NCBI RefSeq assembly: GCF_900078335.1 | Contig: NZ_FKBR01000005.1 | Location: forward strand, 1-64,000 | Reading direction: 5' to 3' | Origin: Bordetella trematum | GTDB taxonomy: Bacteria > Pseudomonadota > Gammaproteobacteria > Burkholderiales > Burkholderiaceae_B | DNA: 64,000 nt | Shown here: positions 53,555 to 62,604 of the stretch, piece by piece | How positions within the stretch are numbered: the stretch's first letter is position 1 | Layout of the letters: each line of letters begins with the position of its first letter | Notes under the pieces: generated by a model | Databases searched by the model: none | What the model saw: only the letters and a program-made list of their open reading frames with translations | What the model was told of the DNA's origin: nothing | Program-made: the position numbers and the translations under genes

Positions 53555-54832
53555 CTATCTGGCGTAGACCAGATCGCGCAGGCCCAGCGACAAACCGGGC
53601 CAGTAGGTGATCACCAGCAGGCATACCAGCACGACGCCCACGAAGGGCAGCAGCGGCCGGATCAGGCGTTCTACCGGCAGCTTGGCGACCGCGCAGGCGG
53701 CAAACAGATTCACGCCGAAGGGCGGCGTGACCATGCCCAGCGCCAGATTCACCACCATGATGATGCCGAAATGCACCGGCTCGACGCCGAACTGCATGGC
53801 GACCGGCAGCAGCAGTGGCGCCAGCACGACGATGGAGGCCGAGGTTTCGATGAACATGCCGATGACGAACAGCGCGGCGTTGATCCCGAGCAAAAAGCCT
53901 GTCTGGCTGTCGAACAGCTGCGACAGCCATTGACCCAGCGCGTCCGGAATGCCGGCGCGATTGAGCAGAAAGCTGAACACGCCGGCGTTGGCGATCAGGA
54001 ACATGATCACGGCCGTGGAGATCACCGAGCGGTGCAGGGTGAGCGAAATGTCCGGCAGCTTCAGGCGCCGGTAGACCAGGGTGCCGATCAGCACGGCGTA
54101 CACCACCGCCACCACCGAGGCTTCGGTGGGTGTGAAGATGCCCCCGTAGATGCCGCCCAGGATGATGACCGGCATCAGCAGTGCCAGCCAGGCGCGCTTG
54201 AAGGCCTGCCACAGCGGCAGGCGGCCTTCGCCATCGCGTTTGCCCAGCCCGTTGCGCCGGGCGTAGAGCCACACGTAGACCATCAGCGCCAGGCCGATCA
54301 GGATGCCGGGCACCACGCCGGCGATGAACAGTTCGCCGGTCGAGGTGTCGGTCGAGACGGCATAGAGAATCATCGGAATGGATGGGGGGATGATCACCCC
54401 CAGTTCGGCCGCGCTGGCCTGCAGCGAGGCGGCGAAGGGCGCCGGATAGCCGTGGCGCACCATCGCCGGGATCAGGATGGCGCCGACCGCGAAGGTGGTG
54501 GCCACGCTGGAGCCGGCCACGGCGGCGAAGATCATGCAGGTCAGCACGCAGGTGCAGGCCAGCCCGCCCTGCATGCCACCCACCAGACTCTTGGCGAACT
54601 CCACCATGCGTTCCGATATCCCGCCGGCTTCCATGAGGTTGCCGGCCAGGATGAAGAAGGGGATGGCCACCAGGGGGTATTTGTCGAGCGCGGCATAGAT
54701 CTGCTGCGCGAACACCAGCCAGGGCAGCCCGCCCACGGAGATGCCGGTCAGCGCGGCCAGGCCGATGGCAATGGCCACCGGCACCGACAGGCCGAAGAAG
54801 ATCAGCATGGAAAGAATCATCAACTGCGACAT
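53555..54832 (-). CDS. TRAP transporter large permease (DctM)
   Basis: The main channel subunit of a tripartite ATP-independent periplasmic transporter driven by an ion gradient. The 425-residue protein has about twelve membrane helices, with the DctM landmarks YPLVAIPFFILAGNLMEAGG, AAVAGSSVATTFAVG, ELGVIIPPSIPMILYAV, GGIYGGIFTPTEASVVAVVYA (cited as GGIFTPTEASVVAVVYA), and TPPFGVNLF. Last gene of dctP-dctQ-dctM. The stop is 13 bases from the convergent regulator gene. Confidence 0.95.
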   Translation of the reverse strand: MSQLMILSMLIFFGLSVPVAIAIGLAALTGISVGGLPWLVFAQQIYAALDKYPLVAIPFFILAGNLMEAGGISERMVEFAKSLVGGMQGGLACTCVLTCMIFAAVAGSSVATTFAVGAILIPAMVRHGYPAPFAASLQASAAELGVIIPPSIPMILYAVSTDTSTGELFIAGVVPGILIGLALMVYVWLYARRNGLGKRDGEGRLPLWQAFKRAWLALLMPVIILGGIYGGIFTPTEASVVAVVYAVLIGTLVYRRLKLPDISLTLHRSVISTAVIMFLIANAGVFSFLLNRAGIPDALGQWLSQLFDSQTGFLLGINAALFVIGMFIETSASIVVLAPLLLPVAMQFGVEPVHFGIIMVVNLALGMVTPPFGVNLFAACAVAKLPVERLIRPLLPFVGVVLVCLLVITYWPGLSLGLRDLVYAR

Positions 54833-54913
54833 GGTCTACTGCCTGAAACGATGCAGCGTCCGCTGCGGAAGGCCGCCGCGCGGGGCGGGGGCGGTTCGTT
54901 CAAGTACGCCGGC

Positions 54914-55414
54914 TCAGCCCTGGGCGTCGTTGCGCTGCGGGGCGGCCTGCGCGGGCCCTTGGGCCCAGCGGGCGATGATGGCCAGCGCTGCCAGCGTGGC
55001 CCCGACCGGGATGGCCAGGTAGATCCAGGAAATGGAGATGTCCAGGCTGGGCACGTTCTGGAAGCGCACGCGCCAGGTCATCTGGCCGCCTATCCAGGCC
55101 AGCATCACCATGAAGACGGTGCAGATCAGAGCGATGAGGTGCTCCAGCAGGCGCTGCGCCCGTCCGGCCAGGGCGTTGCGCAGCAGTTCGACGCTGATCA
55201 TGGCGCCATGACGAAAGGCCAGCGCCACGCCCAGGAGCACGGCCCAGATGAGCAGGGCGCGCGTGGCGACCTCGCTCCAGTCGGCGGGTGAGCGCAGCAC
55301 GAAACGAGCGATCACCTGATAGAAGGCGCAGGCCGCCGCCGCGACCAGCAGGCATTGGGCCAGCAGCGACACGAGCGTGAACAGCCGGCGTTCGGCAAGA
55401 CAGAGCAAAGACAT
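54914..55414 (-). CDS. TRAP transporter small permease (DctQ)
   Basis: A 166-residue four-helix membrane subunit that pairs with DctM. The landmarks are VIARFVLRSPADWSEVATRALLIW, cited as RSPADWSEVATRALLIW, FRHGAMISVELL, and a last helix before a short polar tail. It lies 81 bases before dctM and 69 bases after dctP, the latter gap holding a strong hairpin. Confidence 0.93.
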   Translation of the reverse strand: MSLLCLAERRLFTLVSLLAQCLLVAAAACAFYQVIARFVLRSPADWSEVATRALLIWAVLLGVALAFRHGAMISVELLRNALAGRAQRLLEHLIALICTVFMVMLAWIGGQMTWRVRFQNVPSLDISISWIYLAIPVGATLAALAIIARWAQGPAQAAPQRNDAQG

Positions 55415-55446
55415 GGCGAATCACCCGTAAGAGAGAGACGAAACAG

Positions 55447-55472
55447 CGCAGCCGCCTGAAAGGGCGGCTGCG
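55447..55472 (-). terminator. Intercistronic hairpin between dctP and dctQ
   Basis: CGCAGCCGCC and GGCGGCTGCG make a ten-base perfect stem with a six-base loop and no T run. Such hairpins in binding-protein operons protect the upstream message or attenuate read-through, giving more binding protein than permease. Confidence 0.65.
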
Positions 55473-55483
55473 GCTGATGGCGC

Positions 55484-56452
55484 TTACTGGGTGTCGCGGA
55501 TCGCGTCGATCAGCTTCTTGTCGAATTTCTTGTAATACTCGGGGTAGGCCGGCTGGACGGCCTCGGCGAAGGCCTTGCGATCGACCTCGGTGACCTGCAT
55601 GCCTTCTTTCTTGAGCTGCTCTACGCCGGTTTTCTCGATGTTGTCGACGTAATCGCGCATGGCCTGGGCCGACGCCTTGCCGGCCTGGTCGAATTTGGCC
55701 TTGTCGTCGGCGCTCAGGTCGTTATAGGCGTTGGCGGACATCAGGATCAGGGCCGGGCCGTAGACGTGGCCGCTCAAGGCCAGGTGCTTTTGCAGTTGCG
55801 ACAGCTTGGCCGAGGTGATCACCGAGAGCGGATTCTCCTGGCCGTCGATGGTGCCTTGCTGCAGGGCGGTGGCCACTTCCGGCCAGGCCATCGGGGTGGG
55901 CAGGATGCCGATCTGGCGGAAGGCCGTAATATGGATCGGATTCTCGGTGGTGCGGATTTTCAGGCCCTTGGCGTCGGCAGGCGTACTGACCGGGCGCACA
56001 TTGTTGGTCAGGTGGCGAAAGCCCTGTTCGCCCCAGGCCAGGGCGACGATGCCGCGCTCGGGGAACTTGGCGAGCATATCCTGGCCTATCTTGCTGTCGA
56101 GCACGGCGCGCGCATGGGGCAGGTCGCGCAGCAGGAAAGGAATGTCGAACACCCCGGTCTCGGGAACGAAGTTCAGCGTGGCGCCGGTGGAGACGATGGC
56201 CAGATCGATGGTGCCGATCTGCAGGCCTTCGATGACTTCGCGTTCGCCGCCCAGGGCGCTGTTGGCGAACTGCTGGATCTTGTACTTGCCCTGGCTGGAT
56301 TCTTCAATGGACTTGGCGAAGGCGTCTGCCCCGGCGCCATAGTGCGAAGAGGTCGACAGGGCATAAGCCATCTTGAGGGGGGCTTGGGCGCTGGCGGACG
56401 TTGCAAACGCGCAGGCGGCCACCAGGCCGGCGACAAGCCAGGACTTACGCAT
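55484..56452 (-). CDS. TRAP transporter substrate-binding protein (DctP)
   Basis: A 322-residue periplasmic binding protein with a signal peptide (cleavage ASA/QAP near residue 23). The DctP fold is visible in ALGGEREVIEGLQIGTIDLA, DAKGLKIRTTENPIHITAFR (Arg for carboxylate binding), and ALQQGTIDGQENPLSVI. The ligand is most likely an organic acid, but the exact one is not readable. GGAGA precedes the start. It is the first gene of the transporter operon. Confidence 0.94.
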   Translation of the reverse strand: MRKSWLVAGLVAACAFATSASAQAPLKMAYALSTSSHYGAGADAFAKSIEESSQGKYKIQQFANSALGGEREVIEGLQIGTIDLAIVSTGATLNFVPETGVFDIPFLLRDLPHARAVLDSKIGQDMLAKFPERGIVALAWGEQGFRHLTNNVRPVSTPADAKGLKIRTTENPIHITAFRQIGILPTPMAWPEVATALQQGTIDGQENPLSVITSAKLSQLQKHLALSGHVYGPALILMSANAYNDLSADDKAKFDQAGKASAQAMRDYVDNIEKTGVEQLKKEGMQVTEVDRKAFAEAVQPAYPEYYKKFDKKLIDAIRDTQ

Positions 56453-56534
56453 AATGTCTTCTCCGAAGGTTGGGGTTTTTTTGTTTTCAGCGGCGGCCTT
56501 GTGGGCTGCCCTGCAGGAATAATAGCGGGATTCA

Positions 56535-59102
56535 ATGGCTAAACACGCGCGGGATTCGGATTCAACCATGATGGATTTCCCTGATGGGCGCAGCGGCTGG
56601 CGCGCTGCCTGGCGGCTGGGCTGGAGCATGGCGCGGCGCGATGCGCGCGCCGGAGAGCTGCGTCTTCTGGCCCTGTCGCTGGTGGTCGCCGTGGCGGCGG
56701 TGACGAGCGTGGGCTTTCTTGCCGACCGGGTGTGGCGGGCGCTGGAGCGCGATGCCGCGCAGATGCTGGGCGCCGACGTGGTGCTGCAGGCCGATGCGCC
56801 GATCCCCCAGGAGCAGCTGGCCCAGGCCGCGCAGCACGGACTGCAAGTCACCCAGACCCTGCAGTTTCCTTCCATGGCGATGGCGGGCGATGCCGCGCAA
56901 CTGGTTTCGGTCAAGGCCGTCAGCGCCGGGTATCCCTTGCGCGGCAGCCTGCGGGTGGCGCCGGCCCCTTTCGAGCCCGATGCGCTGACCCGCGATGTGC
57001 CGGCGCCCGGCACGGTCTGGGCCGATCCGCAGTTGCTGACCCTGCTTGGCCTGTCGGCAGGCGACACCCTCCAACTGGGCGATGCGACCCTGAAGGTGGA
57101 GCGGGTGCTCACCTATGAGCCTGACCGGGGCATGCAGTTTGTCAATGTGGCGCCGCGCCTCATGATCAACCGGGCGGACCTGCCGGCCACGGGGCTGGTA
57201 ACCGAAGGCAGCCGGATCGGTTACGCCATGCTGGCGGCAGGCGACCCGGCCGCCGTCGCCGGCTTCGAGGGCTGGCTGGGCCAGCACCTGCAGCGCGGGC
57301 AGCAGTTGGCCACGCTGGAGTCGGGCCGACCGGAGATGCGCCGCATGCTGGATCGCGCACAGCGCTTCCTTGGGCTGGTGGCCTTGCTGGCGGTGCTGAT
57401 CTCGGCTGTGGCCGTGGCGCTGGCCGCAGGCCGTTTCATGGCGCGTCATCGCGACGGCGTGGCGGTCATGCGCTGCCTGGGGGCCAGCCAGACGCTTGTC
57501 ACACGCATGCTGTGGGTCGAGTTTCTGTTGCTGGGTCTGGCAGCCAGTCTGGTGGGTTGTCTGGTGGGCCTTGGCGTGCATCAGGCGCTGGTGTCGGCCC
57601 TGGCCGGCCTGATCGACACGCAACTGCCCGCCGTGTCGTGGCAGCCGGCAGCCCAGGGTTTGCTGACCGGTCTGTGCATGCTGCTGGGCTTTGCCCTGCC
57701 GTCGCTGGCCCGGCTGCGCCAGGTGCCCCCGGCACGGGTGCTGCGGCGCGAAGAGGGCGGCCTGCCGGGGCGCAGCCTGGGCGCTTATGCGCTGGGGGCG
57801 GTGGGCCTGGCCTTGCTGATCTGGTGGGTGGCGGGCGATACGCGTCTGGCCCTGGCCGCCGCCGGCGGCTTTGCGCTGGCGCTGGGTGTGTTCGCTGCCG
57901 TGGCGGCGCTGTGCGTGCAGGCGCTGGCGCGGGTGCGCCGCAGCCTGGCGGGCGCGCCGGCCTTGCGCTTTGCCCTGGCTGGCGTGGTGCGTCGGCGCGC
58001 GGCCACCATCACCCAGGTCTGCGCCCTGGCCGTGGGTTTGATGGCCTTGCTGTTGCTGGCGCTGACGCGCAGCGATCTCGTCGAGGGCTGGCGCCATGCG
58101 GTGCCGGCCGATGCGCCCAATCGTTTCCTGATCAACATCCAGCCCGAGCAGCGCGAGCCGGTGCTGGCGCGTCTGCAGGCGGCGGGCTTGCAGGCGGCGT
58201 CGGCCGGCGAGTCGCCGTTGTGGCCCATGGTGCGTGGACGGCTGGTCGAGATCAACGGCAAGCCGGCCAACCCGGACGACTACAGCCAGGATCGCGCCAA
58301 GCGTCTGCTGGATCGCGAGTTCAACCTTTCTTATGTCGAGCAGGCCCCGGCCGGCAACCGCCTGCTGTCCGGCCGTTGGCTCGATCCGGCTGCCCATGAG
58401 GTGTCGCTGGAGTCCGGGCTGGCCACCACGCTGGGCCTGAAAGCGGGTGATGTGTTGACTTTCGACGTGGCGGGCGAGGCCGTGCCCGTGACCGTCGCGG
58501 GCACGCGCCGGGTCGATTGGGATACCATGCGCGTGAACTTCTTCGCCATCCTGTCGCCGGCCGCGCTGGCCGACAAGCCGCAAAGCTGGATCACGGCCTT
58601 TCATCTGCCGCCTGAGCGCGCAGGGGTGCTGCGCGATCTGGTGCGCGAGTTTCCCAACCTGACGGTCTTCGATGTCGGGGCGATTCTGGCGCAGTTGCAG
58701 ACGGTGCTCGAAGAAGTCGTGGCGGCGGTGCAGTTGCTGTTCCTGTTCACGGTCGGCGCCGGAGTGCTGGTGCTGGCCACGGCGCTGTCGTCCACGCGCG
58801 ATGAGCGCCTGCGCGAAGCGGCGATTCTGCGCGCGCTGGGCGCTACGCGCGCGCAGCTGGCGCGCGCTCAGCGCCTGGAGCTGATGGCCATCGGTGCGCT
58901 GGCCGGCCTGCTGGCGGCTGCCGGCGCCTGGGCCGTGGCCTGGCTGCTGTCGACCCAGGTATTCGAATTCGCCCTTACGCCCAGCCTGTGGCCCTGGCTG
59001 GCAGGCCTGGCGGGGGGCATGGGCGCGGCGGGGCTGGCCGGTATGCTGGCCTTGCGCGGGGTATTGCGTGCGCCGCCCCTGGTAACTTTGCGAGATGCAT
59101 GA
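56535..59102 (+). CDS. FtsX-like ABC transporter permease (YbbP-type)
   Basis: An 855-residue inner membrane protein with two FtsX domains and about ten membrane helices: one N-terminal, three near 280-400, two near 415-470, one near 500, and three at the end. Large periplasmic MacB-like domains lie between. Features are FLADRVWRALERDAAQMLGADVV and DGVAVMRCLGASQTLV with its second-half counterpart REAAILRALGATRAQL, the coupling helices for an ATPase. No ATPase gene (YbbA type) is adjacent. Start ATG 56535 or 56568. Its stop overlaps a truncated hemoglobin gene. Confidence 0.87.
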   Translation: MAKHARDSDSTMMDFPDGRSGWRAAWRLGWSMARRDARAGELRLLALSLVVAVAAVTSVGFLADRVWRALERDAAQMLGADVVLQADAPIPQEQLAQAAQHGLQVTQTLQFPSMAMAGDAAQLVSVKAVSAGYPLRGSLRVAPAPFEPDALTRDVPAPGTVWADPQLLTLLGLSAGDTLQLGDATLKVERVLTYEPDRGMQFVNVAPRLMINRADLPATGLVTEGSRIGYAMLAAGDPAAVAGFEGWLGQHLQRGQQLATLESGRPEMRRMLDRAQRFLGLVALLAVLISAVAVALAAGRFMARHRDGVAVMRCLGASQTLVTRMLWVEFLLLGLAASLVGCLVGLGVHQALVSALAGLIDTQLPAVSWQPAAQGLLTGLCMLLGFALPSLARLRQVPPARVLRREEGGLPGRSLGAYALGAVGLALLIWWVAGDTRLALAAAGGFALALGVFAAVAALCVQALARVRRSLAGAPALRFALAGVVRRRAATITQVCALAVGLMALLLLALTRSDLVEGWRHAVPADAPNRFLINIQPEQREPVLARLQAAGLQAASAGESPLWPMVRGRLVEINGKPANPDDYSQDRAKRLLDREFNLSYVEQAPAGNRLLSGRWLDPAAHEVSLESGLATTLGLKAGDVLTFDVAGEAVPVTVAGTRRVDWDTMRVNFFAILSPAALADKPQSWITAFHLPPERAGVLRDLVREFPNLTVFDVGAILAQLQTVLEEVVAAVQLLFLFTVGAGVLVLATALSSTRDERLREAAILRALGATRAQLARAQRLELMAIGALAGLLAAAGAWAVAWLLSTQVFEFALTPSLWPWLAGLAGGMGAAGLAGMLALRGVLRAPPLVTLRDA

Positions 59103-59521
59103 TGACGACCACCCGAGTCGAAGCGGTCTTTGAGCCGCTGGATACCACCAAGACCATTTTCGAGCTGCTGGGCGGCGAGCCCGGCGTGCGGGCGCTGGTC
59201 GATCGCTTCTACGACCTGATGGATCTGGAGGCGGATTTCACCGCCTTGCGCGCCACCCACGGCGCCAGTCTGGACGCCGCGCGCGACAAGCTGTTCTGGT
59301 TTCTCTGCGGCTATTTCGGCGGGCCGGACCATTACATCCAGCGCTTCGGCCACCCGCGGCTGAGGGCCCGCCATCTGCCTTTTTCGATTGGCGAGACCGA
59401 GCGTGACCAATGGGTGGCCTGCATGGGCCGGGCCATGCAGGATCAGCAGATCGATCCGGCGCTGGTCGAGCGCCTGCTGCATTCCTTTTTCGGCGTGGCC
59501 GACTGGATGCGCAACCGCTGA
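59102..59521 (+). CDS. Group II truncated hemoglobin
   Basis: A 139-residue heme protein of the trHb II (O) type. It shows TIFELLGGEPGVRALVDRFYDLMD, cited as FELLGGEPGVRALVDRFYDL, then FGHPRLRARHLPFSIGETERDQW, in which the His of RARHLPF is the proximal ligand and Trp at the helix G start is conserved. The likely role is oxygen or nitric oxide chemistry. The ATGATG overlaps the permease stop (start 59099 or 59102). It converges with trpA four bases away. Confidence 0.92.
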   Translation: MTTTRVEAVFEPLDTTKTIFELLGGEPGVRALVDRFYDLMDLEADFTALRATHGASLDAARDKLFWFLCGYFGGPDHYIQRFGHPRLRARHLPFSIGETERDQWVACMGRAMQDQQIDPALVERLLHSFFGVADWMRNR

Positions 59522-59525
59522 AGGC

Positions 59526-60320
59526 TTATCCGCGCCCGGCGCGCAGCGCCGCGGCCAGCCGGGCCGTTTCGGCCAGTGCGCCGGCCACCCCCTCGGACTG
59601 CAGGACTTCCACCAGGCGCGTCCCGACCGCCACCAGATCGGCATGGCGGCCTACCAGGGCGGCCTGCTCGGGCGTGCGTACGCCGAAGCCTGCCGCGATG
59701 GGCACGGCGCTGCGGTTTCGTATGGCCTGCAGCGCAGCGGCGATGTCGGTGTTTTCGGGCAGGGCCGAGCCCGTGGTGCCTGCCAGCATGACGTGATAGA
59801 TGAGGCCGCTGGCCTGCGCGAGGATGCGGTCCAGGCGCGCGTCTGGCGTGGTCGAGGCCGTCATGCGGATGAGATCCAGGCCGAGCTGCTGCGCCTGTTG
59901 CCCGATTTCGCTGGCGTGTTCCGGCGCCAGGTCGACCAGGATGAACCCGTCCACGCCGGCCCGGGCGGCATCGGCCAGATAGCGCGCCACCCCATAGCGC
60001 AACAGGGGGTTGAGATAGCCCATCAGCACCACCGGCGTGGCGTTGTCCTGCTGACGGAAGTCGGCCACCAGTTCCAGGGTGCGGGCCAGGGTCTGGCCGG
60101 CGCGACGGGCCCGCTCATTGGCCAGTTGCAGCACGGGGCCGTCGGCAATGGGGTCGCTGAAGGGCATGCCGAGCTCGATCACGTCGGCGCCTGCCTGCGG
60201 CAGGCCGCGCAGTAATCGCAGGCTGTCTTCGTAGCCGGGGTCGCCGGCCGTGAAATACGCTGCCAGACCGGCCCGGTCGGCCTCGCGCAGGGTATGCAGT
60301 CGGTGGGCCAGGCGCTTCAT
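59526..60320 (-). CDS. trpA: Tryptophan synthase alpha chain
   Basis: Cleaves indole-3-glycerol phosphate to indole, channelled to TrpB. The 264-residue TIM barrel has [33 protein letters not shown] with the catalytic Glu, [27 protein letters not shown] with the catalytic Asp, and [11 protein letters not shown] for phosphate. The start overlaps the trpB stop (ATGA). Confidence 0.97.
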   Translation of the reverse strand: MKRLAHRLHTLREADRAGLAAYFTAGDPGYEDSLRLLRGLPQAGADVIELGMPFSDPIADGPVLQLANERARRAGQTLARTLELVADFRQQDNATPVVLMGYLNPLLRYGVARYLADAARAGVDGFILVDLAPEHASEIGQQAQQLGLDLIRMTASTTPDARLDRILAQASGLIYHVMLAGTTGSALPENTDIAAALQAIRNRSAVPIAAGFGVRTPEQAALVGRHADLVAVGTRLVEVLQSEGVAGALAETARLAAALRAGRG

Positions 60321-61525
60321 GGCGATGTCTCCTCGAATTGCTGAACGGTTTTCAGATCCTTGTCGCCCCGGCCGCTCAGGCAGACGACCAGGATCTGGTC
60401 TGTGCCCATGGTGGGGGCGAGCTCGCGCGCATAGGCCAGGGCATGGGCGCTTTCCAGCGCCGGGATGATGCCCTGCAGGCGGGTCAGCCAGCGGAAGGCG
60501 TCCACGGCCTGCGCATCGGTGACCGAGGCATAGGTCACGCGTGCGGTATCACGCAGCAGTGCATGCTCCGGTCCCACGCCCGGGTAATCCAGCCCGGCCG
60601 AGATCGAGTGGGCATTGGCGATCTGGCCGTCTTCGTCCTGCAGGTAGTAGCTGCAGCAGCCATGCAGCACGCCCATGCGCCCCTGGCCCAGGCTGGCCGC
60701 GTGTTGCGCCGTGTGCAGGCCATGGCCGCCAGCCTCGATGCCGTACAGGCGCACCCCCGGTTCGTCGAGAAAAGGATGGAAGAAACCCATGGCGTTTGAG
60801 CCGCCGCCCACACAGGCGATCATGGCGTCGGGCAGTTGTCCGGTCTGGTCGAGCAATTGCTTGCGGGTTTCCTGGCCGATGACCTTCTGGAACTCGCGCA
60901 CGATCCAGGGATAGGGGTGGGGTCCGGCGCCCGTGCCCAGCAGGTAGTAGGTTTCGTCGGGGTGGGCGATCCAGTCGCGGATGGCGGCATTCATGGCTTC
61001 CTTCAGGGTGGCGCTGCCCTGGTTCACCGTGCGCACTTCGGCGCCCAGCATCTTCATGCGCGCCACGTTGTCGGCCTGGCGCGCCACATCGACGGCGCCC
61101 ATGAAGATCACGCAGGGCAGGCCGTAGAGCGCGCATACCGTGGCGGTGGCCACGCCGTGCTGGCCCGCGCCGGTTTCGGCGATGATGCGGCGCTTGCCCA
61201 TGCGCCGGGCCAGCAGCACCTGGCCCAGGCAGTTGTTGATTTTGTGGGCGCCCGTGTGGTTGAGGTCCTCGCGCTTGAGGAACAGCCGCGCGCCGCCCAG
61301 GGCATCGCTGAGCGCGCGGGCATGGAACAGGGGGCTGGGACGACCCACGTAGTCGGCCAGCAGGGCGCGGTACTCGCTCCAGAAACCGTCATCCTCGCGG
61401 ATCTCGCGATAGGTGCGTTCCAGATGGTCCAGCGTGGGGATCAGCGTCTCGGGCAGGTAGCGGCCGCCGTAAGGGCCGAACTGTCCTTGCGCATCGGGGG
61501 CGTCGGGGTGATGGAAGCTAGGCAT
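60317..61525 (-). CDS. trpB: Tryptophan synthase beta chain
   Basis: PLP enzyme joining indole and serine. The 402-residue protein has [33 protein letters not shown] with the PLP Lys, [13 protein letters not shown], and [16 protein letters not shown] for the PLP phosphate. It also has [11 protein letters not shown]. It is divergent from a LysR regulator gene across 104 bases, not preceded by trpF as is common in this class. Confidence 0.97.
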   Translation of the reverse strand: MPSFHHPDAPDAQGQFGPYGGRYLPETLIPTLDHLERTYREIREDDGFWSEYRALLADYVGRPSPLFHARALSDALGGARLFLKREDLNHTGAHKINNCLGQVLLARRMGKRRIIAETGAGQHGVATATVCALYGLPCVIFMGAVDVARQADNVARMKMLGAEVRTVNQGSATLKEAMNAAIRDWIAHPDETYYLLGTGAGPHPYPWIVREFQKVIGQETRKQLLDQTGQLPDAMIACVGGGSNAMGFFHPFLDEPGVRLYGIEAGGHGLHTAQHAASLGQGRMGVLHGCCSYYLQDEDGQIANAHSISAGLDYPGVGPEHALLRDTARVTYASVTDAQAVDAFRWLTRLQGIIPALESAHALAYARELAPTMGTDQILVVCLSGRGDKDLKTVQQFEETSP

Positions 61526-61606
61526 GGTCTGTATCGGTGAGGGACATGCCAGTTATGGTAGCGATGAGGAAACGACAGATAAATCATAGATTTCTTGTTC
61601 ATAGCT

Positions 61607-61621
61607 ATTAGATTATCTAAT
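61607..61621. promoter_or_regulatory. Perfect palindrome between trpB and the LysR gene
   Basis: ATTAGAT-T-ATCTAAT, a 15-base perfect palindrome in an AT-rich intergenic region, contains the T-N11-A pattern of LysR sites. It ends eight bases before the LysR gene ATG and about 80 bases before trpB, consistent with autoregulation and activation of trpBA. Confidence 0.6.
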
Positions 61622-61629
61622 ATCTATTT

Positions 61630-62499
61630 ATGAGAATCCTGCCCCCCCTGAACGCCTTGCGCGTCTTTGACAGCGCCGCGCAGCACCTGAACCTGTCCGT
61701 GGCCGCCACCGATCTGCAGGTGTCGCACAGCGCCGTGAGCCAGCAGATTCGCCAGCTGGAAAGCTGGCTTGGCTGCAAGCTGTTCGAGCGCCATTCCGAG
61801 GGCGTGCACCTGACGCCAGCCGGCCAGCGGCTGCAACGCGCCTGCCAACCGGCTTTCGACCTGCTGGAGCGGCAATGCGTCGAGCTGCGCGATCGCGCAG
61901 ACCTGGATCAGGTCGTGCTGGGCGCGCCAGCCAGCCTGCTGGCTCATTGGCTGATCCCCCGGCTGGAGCATTTCGAGCAGGCGCATCCCCACAGCCAGGT
62001 CCGCCTGCAGACCGCCACCGACATCGCCCTGCTGGAGCGCGGGGTTTTGGATGTGTTGATCGTGGCCGACGTGCATCAGGCGCCGGGTTTGCTGCGCCTG
62101 CCCTTGCTGGCCGAGCAGACCGGGCCGGTTTGCAGCGCGGCGCTGGCCGCCGGCATCGCGCAGCCGGCGGACCTGTCGGCCTCGGTCCTCCTGCATACGT
62201 CGTCGCGGCCGCAGGCCTGGGAGCAATGGGCGCGCGCGCAGGGCTGGGTGTTGGCGCCGGAGGCCGGGCAGCGGCAGTTCGATCAGTTGGGCCATATGCT
62301 GGAGGCCGCTGCCGCCGGCCTGGGTGTGGGTATCGCGCCGCAGATGCTGGTGCAAGGCCATCTGCGCGATGGGCGTCTGGTGGCGCCGCTGGGTTTTCAG
62401 GAAACCGGCGGGCACTTCAATCTGTATTGCCGCGCAGAAACGGGCGGCCTGGTCCGCGATATCTGTCGCTGGCTGGCCGACGAGGCCGGGCAGGGGTGA
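61630..62499 (+). CDS. LysR-family regulator, TrpI/GcvA-like
   Basis: A 289-residue regulator with an N-terminal winged helix (PPLNALRVFDSAAQHLNLSVAA, cited as LNALRVFDSAAQHLNLSVAA, and VSHSAVSQQIRQLE, KLFERHSEGVHLTPAG). A periplasmic-binding-protein-like effector domain follows. The LNALRVF opening is shared with GcvA, AmpR and TrpI. Divergence from trpBA is the Pseudomonas trpI arrangement, so activation of trpBA by indoleglycerol phosphate is an attractive inference. No Shine-Dalgarno is seen. Confidence 0.87.
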   Translation: MRILPPLNALRVFDSAAQHLNLSVAATDLQVSHSAVSQQIRQLESWLGCKLFERHSEGVHLTPAGQRLQRACQPAFDLLERQCVELRDRADLDQVVLGAPASLLAHWLIPRLEHFEQAHPHSQVRLQTATDIALLERGVLDVLIVADVHQAPGLLRLPLLAEQTGPVCSAALAAGIAQPADLSASVLLHTSSRPQAWEQWARAQGWVLAPEAGQRQFDQLGHMLEAAAAGLGVGIAPQMLVQGHLRDGRLVAPLGFQETGGHFNLYCRAETGGLVRDICRWLADEAGQG

Positions 62500-62604
62500 C
62501 GACGCCGCTTTTGCCGAGGGTCGCTTTAGGCGTCAAAATGCGCTTCTGCCAGGCGGGTGCCGGCAGAGCTTATGAGTCGACAGTGCGAGGGCGGGTGGTC
62601 GTAG

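Noticed and set aside
53771-55291. A 506-residue plus-strand frame
   Set aside because: Antisense of dctM and dctQ, both of which show clear transporter motifs.
56562-58604. A 680-residue minus-strand frame
   Set aside because: Antisense of the FtsX-type permease and rich in His, Gln and Arg as expected of a shadow.
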